Origin: Zhengitettix transpicula
Lineage: Eukaryota; Arthropoda; Insecta; Orthoptera; Tetrigidae
NCBI GenBank assembly: GCA_037074705.1
Contig: CM073591.1
Location: forward strand, 64,157,397 to 64,221,396
Length of the DNA stretch: 64,000 nt
Reading direction: 5' to 3'
Below are positions 9,831 to 24,100 of this stretch, in pieces; positions within the stretch are counted from its first letter, which is position 1, and each line of letters opens with the position of its first letter. A model generated the notes under the pieces. The model ran no database searches. It had not been told where the DNA came from and saw only the letters and a list, made by a program, of their open reading frames with translations. A program made the translations under genes and the position numbers.

Positions 9831-12800
9831 TTTTATAATAGTTTATATTTTCAAAACAAAAATAATAATCGTTCATTTGTGGTACAATAAAAGAATTCAC
9901 AACCTAAGGTTTTTTTAAAGAAAACAAAATTCAAGATATATTGTGTGTGTGAAAATCTACTGCACGACCCTGAACACAAAACTGCTCAGTGGCTTGTTCT
10001 GAAAAATAACCTCATTTAAAATATTTAATGAGAAAATACTTTCAGATTAGAAATGGTAAGTTATTCTGCGATTAAAAATTAGACACTATTGGAAATTATG
10101 TATACAGAATTAGAAATGTAGCATATTACGTACCAGGTCAGAGTTTTGGTAACCCTATCACTGATGCAGTTTTATTATTTTCCATAGTTATCATTAAAAT
10201 GGTTGCTTGGGGTGATGTAGCAATTAACTTCAAAAACTCGTGCGAATATTATATTTTATTGCTTTGTTCAATGGGAGGCCTAGTGTTTCTGATTTACTGG
10301 TGTTGCGGACTGATAAAATTTTTCTAATTTAAAAATTATTTTGGATAATTTTGTAATGCATGGAATGTGTATTAATAATACACACTGTAAAAAAACTTTT
10401 CAAATGGAATTCCTTTAAATAAGGAATTGTCTTTAAGTGAAGAATATTTATAAAACTATATTAAAATTACTCTAATACTTTTTATACACAGATACACAAT
10501 TTGCAAAATACAGATTAATATAAACTGAAACAAGCCTACATTTGAAAGGTGCTTTAAGTTTGCATTAAGGAAGCACATAAAAGTTTATATAATTTTATTT
10601 CAATAGTCAAATATTTTTACATAAGATATCAAATCCAACATTCCATACTTATAACCATTTCAAATTAATATAATGAATGTTCTAATTATACCATATAAAT
10701 ACACAGGTAAAGAAAATACAGTTAAATATATTCAAAATAATATAAATATTTGAAAATATGCATATTTCACTTATTTAAATAAGTTTGTTTATTTTAGTGA
10801 ACATTTATAGAACTGAAGCCTTTACAATATACTAATTCGGTCAAAACAATGTTTCTAGTGGATAATATCCCATTGCATATGTACAAATATCTAAAAATTA
10901 AGTAAGATTTCTTATTTATTTATATAAGCTCTTTGGACAAATACATTCAATCAATAATTTAGCCATGATACACACTCAATATCCAGTCCCTATATACATA
11001 GCATTTATACAGGTAGATTGGACCAAAGAGATTATTTGTTATATGGAAAGGGCTACTTATAAATATTCTGTTTGTGCATTGTGAATTGGCACCAAGTAAA
11101 ATCACACACATTCATATTTAACCTGAGAAGCAAGGAAAGCAGCAGAAGAATCCATACAATTTACTATTTTATTAATTTGTATTGTGTATGAATTATATAT
11201 TTTTTAAATTATAGCAAATATTTTAAATACAGACCACACTACAAATTAAAGCTATTGCATGTAACTTTTGATAAACAAAGGATTTACGAGGGATACTTTA
11301 AAGTTTTTCATAAAAACAAATGTCTCGCAATAATAATATCATCAATAATGAGAATATCCTTTTCAAATGTGGAATATCCTTTTCAAAGGCCACATTAAAT
11401 TAACAACCTGGAAAATGTTATAATTCACCAAAATGTCTGTTTTTTGTTTTAGTAGAAAAATTAATTACCTTTCCTTTAAATGATTCTTTGCAGTTTTTAT
11501 TCACTGAAATACAAATGAAACATTCATACACTATAACCAATTGCACACAAAAATAAGAGAAATTTAAAATTACAATTCTTCTGCTGTATCTTGCTGTTGC
11601 CTAATTTGCTTACATGAGCTTGGTCTAAGTGCATATAACAATATGTTTAAGTGGTGTCTAACTTCTTTCTAGAATCACTCATTTAATGGAAGGATATTTT
11701 ATTTAAAGTACATTCTTAAAATGAAAAATGTCGAACTATGAAAATAAAAAAAATATTTTTTTATGAATGTTTGCATTCTCTCCATTATTATTTTTTATAT
11801 TTAAATGCAATACAATAAAAATAAATGTTTCTGGAAGACTTAATAAATATACTTGCATTGAAAAATACATTGTCTGGACAGTCTTTGTGAAGAAAATCGA
11901 CAATTATAATAGAATAGAAATCTAGGATCTAATTTCAACCTGAAAAATTGAATATTGAAAATTGTAACAGTCAAGGATTATATTACATGTTTCCACATAA
12001 AAAATTTTATGGCAAATTTGGAGTAAACTATGTTTAACAAAACACTCCAGACAATGTATGTGTAAATTAATATGTATGGTACAACAAATTACATAAAATA
12101 AGAAATGATTTTTAAAATTATGCCAAACATACAATAATTTTAATTTATTTTATAAAATTGATCTTTAAATTCAACTTATGTTATTACCTAATTGAACTAC
12201 TTAATAATTATAAATTTGTTATATATCAATCTAATCCTACAATATAAAAAATTTAAGAATTGATAATTTAGCTATGAATTGGAAGAAGGAAGGAAGGAGA
12301 GTATGAAAACTTGATGTCAAAATTTTATTCTCAATTTTAATGCTGCAGTTTTAACTATCTTTTACTCATATTACATAATAACAAATTAGTGGCAATAATA
12401 TATACATATAATACTATTGGACAGCATGAATGCTCCACATTATCATTTCTGTCCAATATTATTTATTAGAAGATTGCATTGAAATCCTTCCTATATTGGC
12501 TATATGAAATTCATTCTGACAGATAGCCATCAGCTCAGGATAATGTGTTATCATTAATTTATTATTGAACACATTTTGTTTGGTTTTAAATATGCCATTA
12601 TTATATAAATTTATCAAATTACTTTGTATTAGTGTTTGAATATCCTATTCAAATAGAAATACAGACTACAATTTACAAATAATTTATTTACAGAAATTTC
12701 AGATTTAGTTAATTATTATATTATATTTATGATTATTATAAAAATTAAAGGGAACAAAGAAGATAGAATTTTATAGAAGAGATTCTAATAGAGAAGAGAT

Positions 12801-14870
12801 TCTGAAGTATACTATCTAAGCTTTCATTTGGGGTATGTTGCTTTATTTATTTTTGTTTTATATGGTCAGATATTTTTCTTGGGGAAACATTATTTTATCA
12901 TTATTTTTATTTTCTGCATTGACTTCAGATTGATAATACACAAATTATATATGATCCCAATACTTGTAGGTTTACTGTGAATTACTAAACACCAAGTCAA
13001 AATGTAAACTGATTGTCCAGTTTCTAGTTATGATGGTGAATTCATATCATTTCAAACTATTAGAAGCTCAATGATTTCATAAATATTAGGAGTACTCTTT
13101 AAAAAACATGGATAGTGATTACAAGTCTTTACATGACATGAACATTTCAATTGCTTTTGAAGTCGCACAAATAATGTCCTCAGATAAACTTTTAATCATT
13201 CTAAATAATGATGCATATTTGTAGTAGGCTGCATTAAATGCTTATAAAGAAACAATTCCTAATAAGAAAAATATCTGTAGGGTTTTAGGGAAGAATACAA
13301 ATTTCCCATATATTAAATAAACATTTTTAGAGAGTACTATAACATTTACTTGAAGCACAAGGCTATATTAAATAAGTAATGGGCTATCAATTAAGGCATA
13401 TATGTAGCTTAAACACAAAAGGCACAGGAGTGGGACACTTCTGAGCTTCAGTGTTACTGATATGTTATGCTCTGCTTGCTGCTCCGAATCATGTCTCAGT
13501 AGTTACTAGAGAATTTCAATTATTAAGCTCTTACTGGAAGCAACCTAACTTACACAGATGTAAAATTCAAGAGTGTAAATACTTTTAAATTCAACAGTTA
13601 CAATTATATTAAGTACAGCTCCTAAGCCATTCAAACTTACTTACCAAATATTATTTAGGTGATATAAAACTCATGATTTATTGTCTCAAACTGATTTTAT
13701 TCCTGAAATTTTGAACTAAATTTAGCAGAACTATTTGAATTATAACAATACAACAGGAGAAACTTTATAATTACAAAACAAGTAGCAGTAAAATTGTTGC
13801 ACGTTTCGACAGAAAATCTCTCGTAACCTGAACAAACAACACGTTTCAAATATAAAATGTATATTCTCATAGGCTTATAACTGCAACATTTTGCAACATA
13901 AAAAGTTCATCACAGTATTAGCACTCGCTGTATAACGTCAACATTTCACAAACCTTTTCTCTCAAAGTAATATATACATATAAATCACTACTATTAAAAA
14001 TATGCACACTAGAAAGTGTGACATGGAGAGCACCATTTTGACTCCTAGTGCCAATGCTTGTAAAATAGACACACAAACTTATTCAAGCAGTAGATAATTT
14101 ATTTTTTCAAGTTACTGAATAATGATCCACAAATGACTTCTATCCCTTTTCATAAAAATTATAGTTTCTAATCTTCCAAGTTTTGATTAAAGTTTTCTTG
14201 CACATGACTACAATCAAGGTATTAAATAGAATTAGGAACTTATTTATTAAATCACTTGGAAGTTTAAGAAAGTGAAATGATTTCAAATGTCTAAAACTGC
14301 ATTATATGTTGCACTTAAAAATAATGATAAAAGTATAGTGAAGAGTATATAAAACACAAATTCTGAATTATTTTACCAAGGGCATCCAATCTTTCCAATT
14401 GTTTACTATAAATACAAACAAAAAACAAATAATTTTTATTTTTGTTCGCGATGTCATTTGCAGATTTAATAATTTCAATAACTGCAGCCTCAATGATGAA
14501 TGTGGGTACTAAAATTTAATTACAAATTCTCAACAATATAAAATCTGAGTACAGGTAAGTAAAAGCTCAACTTCTTAACAAACCTCTTGCTTTTACTAGA
14601 AGATTGTTTCAACAGTAACATCAACAACTGCAAGCTGATAAGTTGAAGAAGAAAAAAGTCTCATTTACTGAGTTAAACTTGCTTCACTAATTTCTCATTA
14701 ATTTTGTCTTACTAATTTGGTGTAAATAATTTTTCCTTGAGCATATATTTATATAACAATGTATGGGTCTTTATATGAGATACTTAGGAACCCCTTTTTG
14801 TACACACTATTAAGAATTGGGAAGTTTTTACTGAAACATTTTCATACATTTTTAATTCTGTAACTGCAGG
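9830..14870. other. Long AT-rich stretch between CDAN1 and MCU
   Basis: About 5 kb of very AT-rich sequence without a convincing ORF. The part next to 14870 must hold the MCU 3' UTR, but many TTTATT (minus-strand AATAAA) sites prevent choosing the polyadenylation point. A short tandem duplication of GAATATCCTTTTCAAA lies near 11351-11387. Confidence 0.5.
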
Positions 14871-15143
14871 CTACGAAGAAGGAGATTTACCACGTTGCAA
14901 CAAGCTACGAATATGAGCTTGTGCTCTTTCAAGTGGTGAACGATGGATAGTTGTACTTGTGGTAAGATGATGAGGAGGGAGATGCAATTGCAATGGATCA
15001 CGCAGTCTCTGCAAATCGGCTTCCTTCTGTGCAATACTGTCTTTCAACTGATTATAACGCTGGAGGTCAAGTCCAACTTTACGTGCTCTTTTGTGCAAAG
15101 TAATAAGATGCTGGCGGTCTTTTACATCTGGAAGTATATATTC
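14871..15143 (-). CDS. MCU: MCU last coding exon
   Basis: Acceptor TTGCAG then [20 protein letters not shown] and the [20 protein letters not shown] coiled coil; stop TAG at 14873-14871. The 40-residue tail after RDPLQLHLP is longer and more basic than in vertebrate MCU. Confidence 0.96.
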   Translation of the reverse strand, partial: EYILPDVKDRQHLITLHKRARKVGLDLQRYNQLKDSIAQKEADLQRLRDPLQLHLPPHHLTTSTTIHRSPLERAQAHIRSLLQRGKSPSS

Positions 15144-18100
15144 CTGCAATATTGTAAAGCAACAGATAAGTCAATATTTATTTTCCAGAAATAGCACTAA
15201 TTAATACAAATATATATGAAATGATAATGTTGACAAAGGAGAACACCAACTGAATCTATTACACCTCCATAATATGTCTGTAAATTCAATGACAAAATAT
15301 TCATTCATTGAAATTCGAAACTGCTTGTATTTCTGGCTTAGAATTTGAGAACTTGAAATTAACAATAAATTAGGATACCGCATGCTAAGACTTTCAGAAT
15401 AATATGAAAAGTGATTATTTACATAATTTAAAAAACTGTACTTTATTGCATATAAACTAAATATAGATATTTATAAGACTGTGTCACTACTTAGAACCTT
15501 GTTTCCCACCTTTTTATTACCATGCAGCCCCCTAAGTATTTCTAATTGTACATTTGTACAAGATGTATGTTAATGACTTCCTGGCTTTATTTAATGAAAA
15601 GTTTCTTTTTCCAAATGATTTTTATTTAATATGATTTAGTATTATCTTAAATCATTATTATCCTATATTATATACCAGCTGAGAGCCTGGTGTTCCCTGG
15701 GTATTTATTTAAATTAACCTGGAATAGGAATTGATTTGACACTAACCTCTTGCTAAACATTCCATTTAACCAGCATCAACAGCGCCAATGTTTGGAACAT
15801 TTACCCATTTCCATTCCCCTCCCCCACCTAGCCCCTAGGCATCTAACTTCAAATCAATCAGGATGATGATTGATGGTATTTGGGAATTCTCTTACTACAT
15901 AAAATAAAAGTATCTAAAAAATCATGACGAATTAAAACAGCACAAAATATTCACAAACTTAATGAAGTCTAAAAATACTATCGGTACCTTAAAAGAGTAA
16001 AGATATACAATCTTTAGCTAAATAGAAACCAAAATATAGCTGATTCACCAAGAAAATAAAAATTATCCGGTAACTTGAGGGTCCAAACTATTTCAGGTAA
16101 CCTTTTGTCAATCATGTCCGTATGGAGGAACATAAAATTTCATTAACCACCTAGGTTAATGCGAGAATTAAACTCTATGACTCCTATAACTCCAGAATCT
16201 ACACTAATCAGTATTTTTTTGCATTTCTTTTATGTAAACCCCTTCCAAAGCCAACCATACGATAAGGGTTCTTCCATCCCTTGATTTCTGGAGTTGAAAT
16301 TAGACACTTAAAAATTCTAGAAAGACACTATCAAATTAAGTGACACTGAAATAGTATTATTCGACGCTAATAACTGCCCTCAACGAATATTTTTAAATTA
16401 CACCCCTCCACCTACACCTCCTAAAGGTACGTGTGTCTTAACCCTACAGTGTTTGTTCCTCAATTGTAAGTAACATGTATAAAGATTGGTAGAAATTGGT
16501 TTACAGATTTAAGATTGTTAAACGGAAATATATATTGATGTGCTAAATACTCAGTTAATAGAAAATTTCACATATCGATGTTTTTGTTCGCTAAATATAT
16601 ACAGCGTGTATCAAGTTTATATTGTTTGTCTAAATTTAACATATATAAAAATATTTACACTAAGTCTGTTATTGAAAAATTAATGCAGGATTTGAAAGAA
16701 TGCTGATTTAACTTGGTCGAACATGCGTATACTTCTCTGAAGAAAATGCGTTTTTTCTGTTAGTTTTGCATAGTTGGTGGTACCTTGATTTGTTTTCATA
16801 TTATGAAATTTTCATTGTTTTTTCAATACTACACATTTTTAATAGCATTTAAAAATGTAAAATATTATATGATGGGTACAGACATTTATTAATTTCTACT
16901 TTTTTGTACTGCTTGATTAAGTAAAATTTAAGTAAATGATTTGACTATCCTTAAAAACAAAAAAAACCTATGTATATATTCTTAAGGGAGGCAAATTGTC
17001 GGTGTTCTGGGCAATGTGACATCTAGAGTGGACACTACCCTAACCTTCTCGTGATGGTTAAGAAAAGGGACAATGAAGGAAAGACAAGTTTTCACCAAGT
17101 TTGGTGGCCAGCAAACGCAAAGGTAAAATGGTTTCAGTTTTCAGAAACAGAAGCAAGAGGAACGTTTAAATACAGGAGGCGTGAGAATATGGGAGCCATG
17201 GATGCAGTTTTGATTGAGAAAGAACGATGTTCAGTTTTCAATGTCGGTGGCTGTAGAGCCAGAATAATGAGCTCGTTGTAAGGCGAAGAAGTGTTTCCTG
17301 AGCCAGTAGGCATCGATACCTGCCTACCCCGCAGCACTTCAGTCGCGGTTCTCTTTAAACCCCAAGTTTAAAACCATTTTACCTCACATAACCAATGCCA
17401 AAGTCTTTTGTTTTTATTTTTACTATGTATTCAGACTGACCCATCAGTGGCCTTGAGAGTAATGTTGTATCTGTGGTTGCCATGAGATTAATTATATAGT
17501 ACTTTTATATGTTGAATTCCATAGTAATTTTTGATTTGGTAATAAATTTATTTGCACAACAAAAAGTGGACCTCTTCGACGATCTTTTCATTAAGCAGTG
17601 GCCTACCCTACCCATGACAAAGCTTTCGAAATCGAACTTCGAGACCTTGACCAACCTCTGCAACTCTCCCAACTCCCAAAACTTTTTACCACAAGCAACA
17701 TACATTACGTCATATGTAAGCAGCACCAGGTCATAATCAAATCACAAATAACCAACTCAAAGCACTCCCTCCCAAAGGAATAGTTTTAATAATGCAGATC
17801 TTCAATGCCGTTATCAATTCCACTCACTTTCCACGAAGGTGGAAGCATGCCATGCTAGTCGTGCTTCCAAAGCCTCACAAACCTAAATCTAATCCAATAA
17901 ATTACCGACAAGTAAGTATTCTCCCTACTTTATCCAAAACTAAAAACCCAATTTTCTCATTTAATTCCCAACATGCAATACAGTTTTCGCTCCAAACACT
18001 TTTGCCCTCAACTCCTCCACAAGGTCTCTGATTACATGATAGCCATAATTTGAAAACAAAAATGTATATCTAACAGAATTCATAGACTCGGAGAAAGCCT

Positions 18101-21100
18101 TCGACAAAGTACATCATCCTACTCTTCTTTTCAAACTAAAACTCTAATTAGATTTAATCAGAAGCAGAATCTACATACAACAAACTTAATTTACCTGTCT
18201 GGTTAGCACGAAGTATGCATATGCAGCCATCGCTGTACCATAGGTAACAAAATATGTCACTGGCTCCATAATATCCCATGAATATTCCCACCATGTTAAT
18301 CTCGCTAAAATTCCAAATTGAACAGACATGAGTCCAAGTCCAACCCATGTAAGTATGTTAGTTCTCCTTGCTGCTAATTGTTCAAGTTCTTGGCGTTTCT
18401 GAAAATTGTTATAAATGAATGCAACAAAAATTATAAGACTTTAAAAACTGAAAAATAAAATTTGTCAAAATACAAAAACCTGCAGACATAATTTTATTTG
18501 TAAATCATTAAAATAAAATGAAAAATATATTTATTCAGAAAACTTTCATAAATTTCTTGATCTATCTATGAAATTTTATGATCTGTTAATGTATAAGGGT
18601 GGAACAAAACCTGAACTGGTTACTAATGGGATATTACAATATTTGACGATATATTTTCCTCAAAGGAATTACCTTGAATTTTAAAACAAACTCCCATTTG
18701 TTACCTGCTCGAGTGGTTCCAATTCTACTTTCAATTCTTCCAATTGTGAACACAGCTCCCGTTCTTTGTGCAATTGATGTTCTTCTACATTTAGGGCTTC
18801 ATACATCTGGTTAACAAGATTACGGACATCTGAAAGGCGTTGGAGTTCCTCCTATAAAATAAAGAAATTTGAAATACATCCTTATTAAAACGTTATTTAC
18901 AGAAAAACAAAAATCACTAATTATTGACAAAATTATATATGAAACATAATTTTTTAAATTAATAGAAATAGAAACACACCAATAACATTTTCTGTGCAAC
19001 ATTAAGAACTACGTAAAGACATTAATTAATTTTTGTAAAAATGTAAGTGAAGAAATTGACCTGATCCACATATTTTTCCAACGACATTTTTGATTAACAA
19101 TAATTTTTATCTTCACGAATTAAGCCGAACAAGGTGTGTTTTATTTTTATTAAAAGTTTATAATGGTCACGTTAACAACTTGGTCATTGGCGACCCATTA
19201 ATAAATTACAAATAGTGCTTGTTTACGTAAGTATGCTACGATTCACATTGATTCCAATACTATACATATAATTGAACAGTTTGAAAAATTAATTATACAT
19301 TTCAAATGTGGGTTTCTTACATTTACATTTTACAATTCGCATTACGAACAAGTTGTTGAAATCAAGAAAAATTGTACCTCTCATAAGAAATGTTATCAAT
19401 TATAAAGAAAGATAAACATAATAGACATATAACCAGAACCAACAAAAATCAAACAATTAAAATACTATAAATAATACATAAGAAAGGAAACCAATTAAAT
19501 TTATGCTTCTCTACAATTCCGTTCTGTTTAAGCATTTCAAAAGTATTTATTACATCTGGAAAAAATACCTTTAAAAATTACCTTAGTCAGCCTTTCTTGC
19601 CGAGGAGTGTTTACCAAATACACTGTATCGTTGACTGTGAGCTTGAAGTCGTCTTCCATCAAAACTTCGATAGTATTCGAGGAAGCAATTCGAATGTCAT
19701 CTACCCAAAACAAAATTATGCACTATTTATTTATGAATATAACTATCACTCAATAATATAAAAGAGTAAAAATAAGAAATTTGTTTAAAATTTAATATCA
19801 AAACAATTGAAAGAAAAATGAACTAATTTTTTATGACTAGACCCCTTAAATGAGTTACATACATTCATTAATACATTCATTCTCTCATTTGTAAAGTTAG
19901 GCATATTCTTTTACCCTTATCTCTTTTTTTACTTTTTTGGAGGCGATAGCCCTTTATCATCTATAAGTCTCTCATTCAGAGCTTTATTTAGCTTTGAAAG
20001 ATTAACATCACCTTGCTTAGTGCTATCTAGTAACAAATCCTGAAATAAGAAACAAAAATTTAGCTCTATATTTCTTGCGTCAGCTTGTACACAAAATTAT
20101 TTTAATCGAAATAATAATAATAATCTTGAGTTATATTAGTTGAAACATAAGATTATTAGCTTTAAACTCTCTCAACATAAACAAAACCGATGAAAATTCT
20201 TCAACACACACAGCGAGTTGCCCGCAGTTCCAATCTTCTTACCGTATTAGGAAATCACTTTACCTGTAAGCGTGAACTAAGTATGCAAGCCCGCATGCCC
20301 GACATGCCAATTTTAGTGGACCAAAATGAATGTTGGCCACCGAACCTAAATACGTCATACACCATTTGCAGGGTCGTCAGTTCACTCGTGTCGTGTCACC
20401 AAGTAAGATAAAAAACGTTATCGGGCAGCAGCCCTCCGCGTTCAATACGTATCCCTTTACAATAATGACGGACGACTTTTACTCGTGGAATCACTATGGT
20501 GATAACGTTCCGATATTATACATACTGAAACCCGGTAAAAACTATATAAATTTTCCATCAGGGTCCCGGTGATTAATATCACGTTTCACAGGTTTTTATA
20601 GGAACTATTATTATGGATACTATAAAATTTGTCTATATCTAAATGCTTCCTTTAATGTCGGTCAAAGTTGTTTGTTTCTCGCATTAGTTCACATTCGAAA
20701 GATCTGAGTAATTTAGGAAATAATTCCGAAATTCCCTAACAAAGTGTATGAAACCGTTGTGGATGACACTGCTGCTGCTTATTTGTACTTAAGCGGAGGA
20801 TTTCTTTTCCTCCTGAATGTTAATTCACCCTTTAGGCTGGAGACAGCTATGGAAATAAAATAAAATACAATAACAGCTTACAAGTATATAAAATACAATT
20901 ATGAATGATTAAATATCAATATATAATATACACTTTTGCACACACCACACGAGATGAAAATTCAAAATGTACAGAGAAACATTGTTCCTTACCAACGCTG
21001 GAGACGGCGACGCGGTCGATGCCTTTGTCCTCGTGGCGCAGCATGTTGAGGAAGTCGCCGACGGTGTTGCTGACTGGCCTCAGCGTGAAACGGCATCGCT

Positions 21101-24100
21101 CCTTCCGTGACGGCAATGGGACAGTCACCTGCGGCAGGCCACGATAGTACTCCACCGTCACCCCAGAGTCCCCTGCGAGAAACAAACGTTTTATTCAAAT
21201 AAAAATTCTATCTGCTATCCATTATATTAATACGAGCATTATAAATCACAAATATTGGCTCAGTCAGGCTCAATTTTTAATTGTAACCTAATTTATAGTA
21301 AGTATTAACTCGGCGTTTTCTATATATGCTGTCATTTAACTTTAACTTATATTTACTAGGGCAGCAAAACTGATTTACAGGATTAAATCCTAGGCTTCGT
21401 GAATAACTCGTAAGAGGATATGTCAAATTATACAATCGCATGTCATTCGATGTTCCTATGCCTCCAAGAGACGCGATGTACAATTCCAGGGACCGTTGTT
21501 ACATCTCAAAATTCAACGATTATTACAAACCTTTAAATAAGATACCTATGAGCATCTTGTTTGTGACTCAGTCCAGCCTTTTCTATTCCTGCACGCTCAG
21601 ATACAGAAAGAGATTAAGAGGACGACGAAGAAGAACATTATGGGCGAGGATACTCAGGCATGCGGCTAATGTGAAAATATTACACTTACAGAGGTACCCA
21701 ACATTAAGAAACTGTAATTAATCCACCTGAATGATTAGGAACAAATTAACAGGAAAGATAAATATAAAAATGGCGAAGTCTAAGACCTAATTTAATTTGA
21801 ATGCATAACGCACGTAAACTCAATTCGTGATCCTGACCATTATAATCGGATTAACAAGAAATTCCCAAATAACTTTTCCGACTCCTTTTTCGGATAAATG
21901 CGTATTTACATGGCGTGATATTGAAATCAAACAAAAAATTTTGGACTCCAATTATTATGCTATTTCAACCATTTGGCTGAAAAATTTCCTGTAATTCTTC
22001 CTACGTATTTCGTTTCACTTGATCCTTTAATTCCAGAGTCTCAATAACTACGTTTTCGCCAAGAACTTGGCAATGCATTTCGTTCCCTCCAACATATTTT
22101 GAGCTAATACCTGGTAAGCAGTTCTAATCTCCATACCCATCCCACGAACAAGTGTTATCAGAACTTTTCAACGTTTAAGATCACGCGCCTTCCTACACAC
22201 CATTGGAGGTTATTAGGACGTCCAATGAATATACCAACTTCAGAATAAATCGCCGTGAAATACTTTTTTATGATTGTACTCGAAAATTAGGAGAAGCAAC
22301 ACCGAAATGGTGCAAATTAACTGAAAATGTAGCCTCTCGCATATCCATTACCAACGTCAACATTTAACTTTTTCCTTTAACTTGTTGCGCTGAAATTTAA
22401 AACTTGACAACTGTACAATATTATCAATTTGTCTATTCCGTTTAAGTGTTAATCTTACATAAAATACACTTTTTTGGGGGGTATGGGGGGGGGGGGAGTT
22501 CTTATTGAATCAACACAGATCATTTCGTGCAATGTTGTGGTCAAGTTTACATTTATTAAAGGCATTGATCAGTTAGCCAGATAATTCGTAAACTGTCAGC
22601 TGGTTTTTGATCTGAAACTGCACTGCTATTTGATAAAAATTTGGTACTCATCGAAGGAATGTTGGAAAATATTTTCGGTAAACTTGTTTCGAGTAAATGT
22701 GAACACCATAAGTAAATTACTCAGAGCACGGATTGGCCAGAGCCTTTAAGAGGAAGCTAATGAAGTTATACTTGTTCGTGGAGCATGTCGGTGCTAGCCT
22801 AGAAACAGTGTCCGGAACAAGTGCGTGCGGGAGGAGCTTTCTTTTCGCAAGTTACTCTGCCATTCGCCATGGGCAGCGCACAGTCCTCCGACGCCCTGGA
22901 CCACGCCATCATGGACCGCACACGCCGGTAAGGATCAACGATAGCTACACTTAACATTCTCAGATTTTGAACCGTACAAACCAGCGTGTAAACTAACTGC
23001 AGCGGCGCTGAAGCGATTGAAAAATAAAGCGGACTGAAAGTCTGTTGAACTTGTAAATAACACTATTAAGAAAATAATTTTTGGATGTTCTTAAAAAGTT
23101 TAATCAATTGATTCAGTCAGGAAACATTATCATCCAGATTAAACGTGGTTAAACTTTACTGACAAACGGAAATATTCTTTAATGTATCGCACGACAATTA
23201 GAAAATTAAATATAACTACAACTTATCTCAAATTTTATTTACAATAATTCGTGTATACTGGTTATTACATGTTCCAGTAAATAGTTCAAAATATATTTAA
23301 ATAGTAAACTTTTCTAAGTTCTGAACAATTAAGATGCTATAAAGAACATGGGATAATTAGGGCCCCCGGGATAAAGTTTTAAGGATCCTACCCAGGAATT
23401 CGCCTAAAAGTGATGCAGGGAAAATCCTAGAAAAACCTGCACCAGATATGTCGGGAATTTGTTACGTGAATGTATTGTTATTTTAAATTCAGTTTAAATT
23501 ATTAAACTGCGAAATTTAATTCAATCACCAAATATAACGACACAAAATATGCTAAAACTATATGAGAAAACACTGAATCGGAAAGAAAGAACACTTCTAA
23601 AATACTTTCAAAAAAACTTCAAGTTATTTGTTAAAACTGGATTGGTTACTCTGATTTCTGAAAATTAAATATCGCGTATTTCTCCGAACAGCTGTACCAT
23701 AAGGCACATTACGCGATAATTAATTTTAGTCTAATCCAGGAATTATCAATTAATTGAGTTTACTCTGCTATTTGCACTCATGAAAGCTTCCCCGAGCCAT
23801 GGTCATCATTCATACACAGAAAGCAGAGGAAGCAAAGATTTGATTCTTAGTGATTTCGACCGACCGTTCTTTCATTTCCCATTTGCATAACTTCTACCAA
23901 ATTCTCACTCAACTAAATCGGATATCATTTGATTATTCTACCACGTCTGACAATAAAACACCCGACGAATATTTCTGAATTAAACAAACCATATTATATA
24001 TTATATTCTCATTTTCTTTTACACAAACCATTCTCATTGAACCTCAAATTCCAATCAATATACTTTTAAGTGCCTAAAATATACATAATTTCATTTTAGT

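Larger units (their letters stand above)
15150..18194. other. MCU last intron with repeats
   Basis: 3.05-kb intron. It contains a family-B repeat (15.69-16.50 kb), a somewhat GC-richer patch at 16.99-17.38 kb that I cannot explain, and a jockey-type LINE fragment (17.57-18.15 kb). Confidence 0.7.

Noticed and set aside
17051..17281. GC-richer 76-codon plus-strand ORF in the MCU last intron
   Set aside because: Better composition than its neighbours, but no domain on either strand and no paired splice signals.
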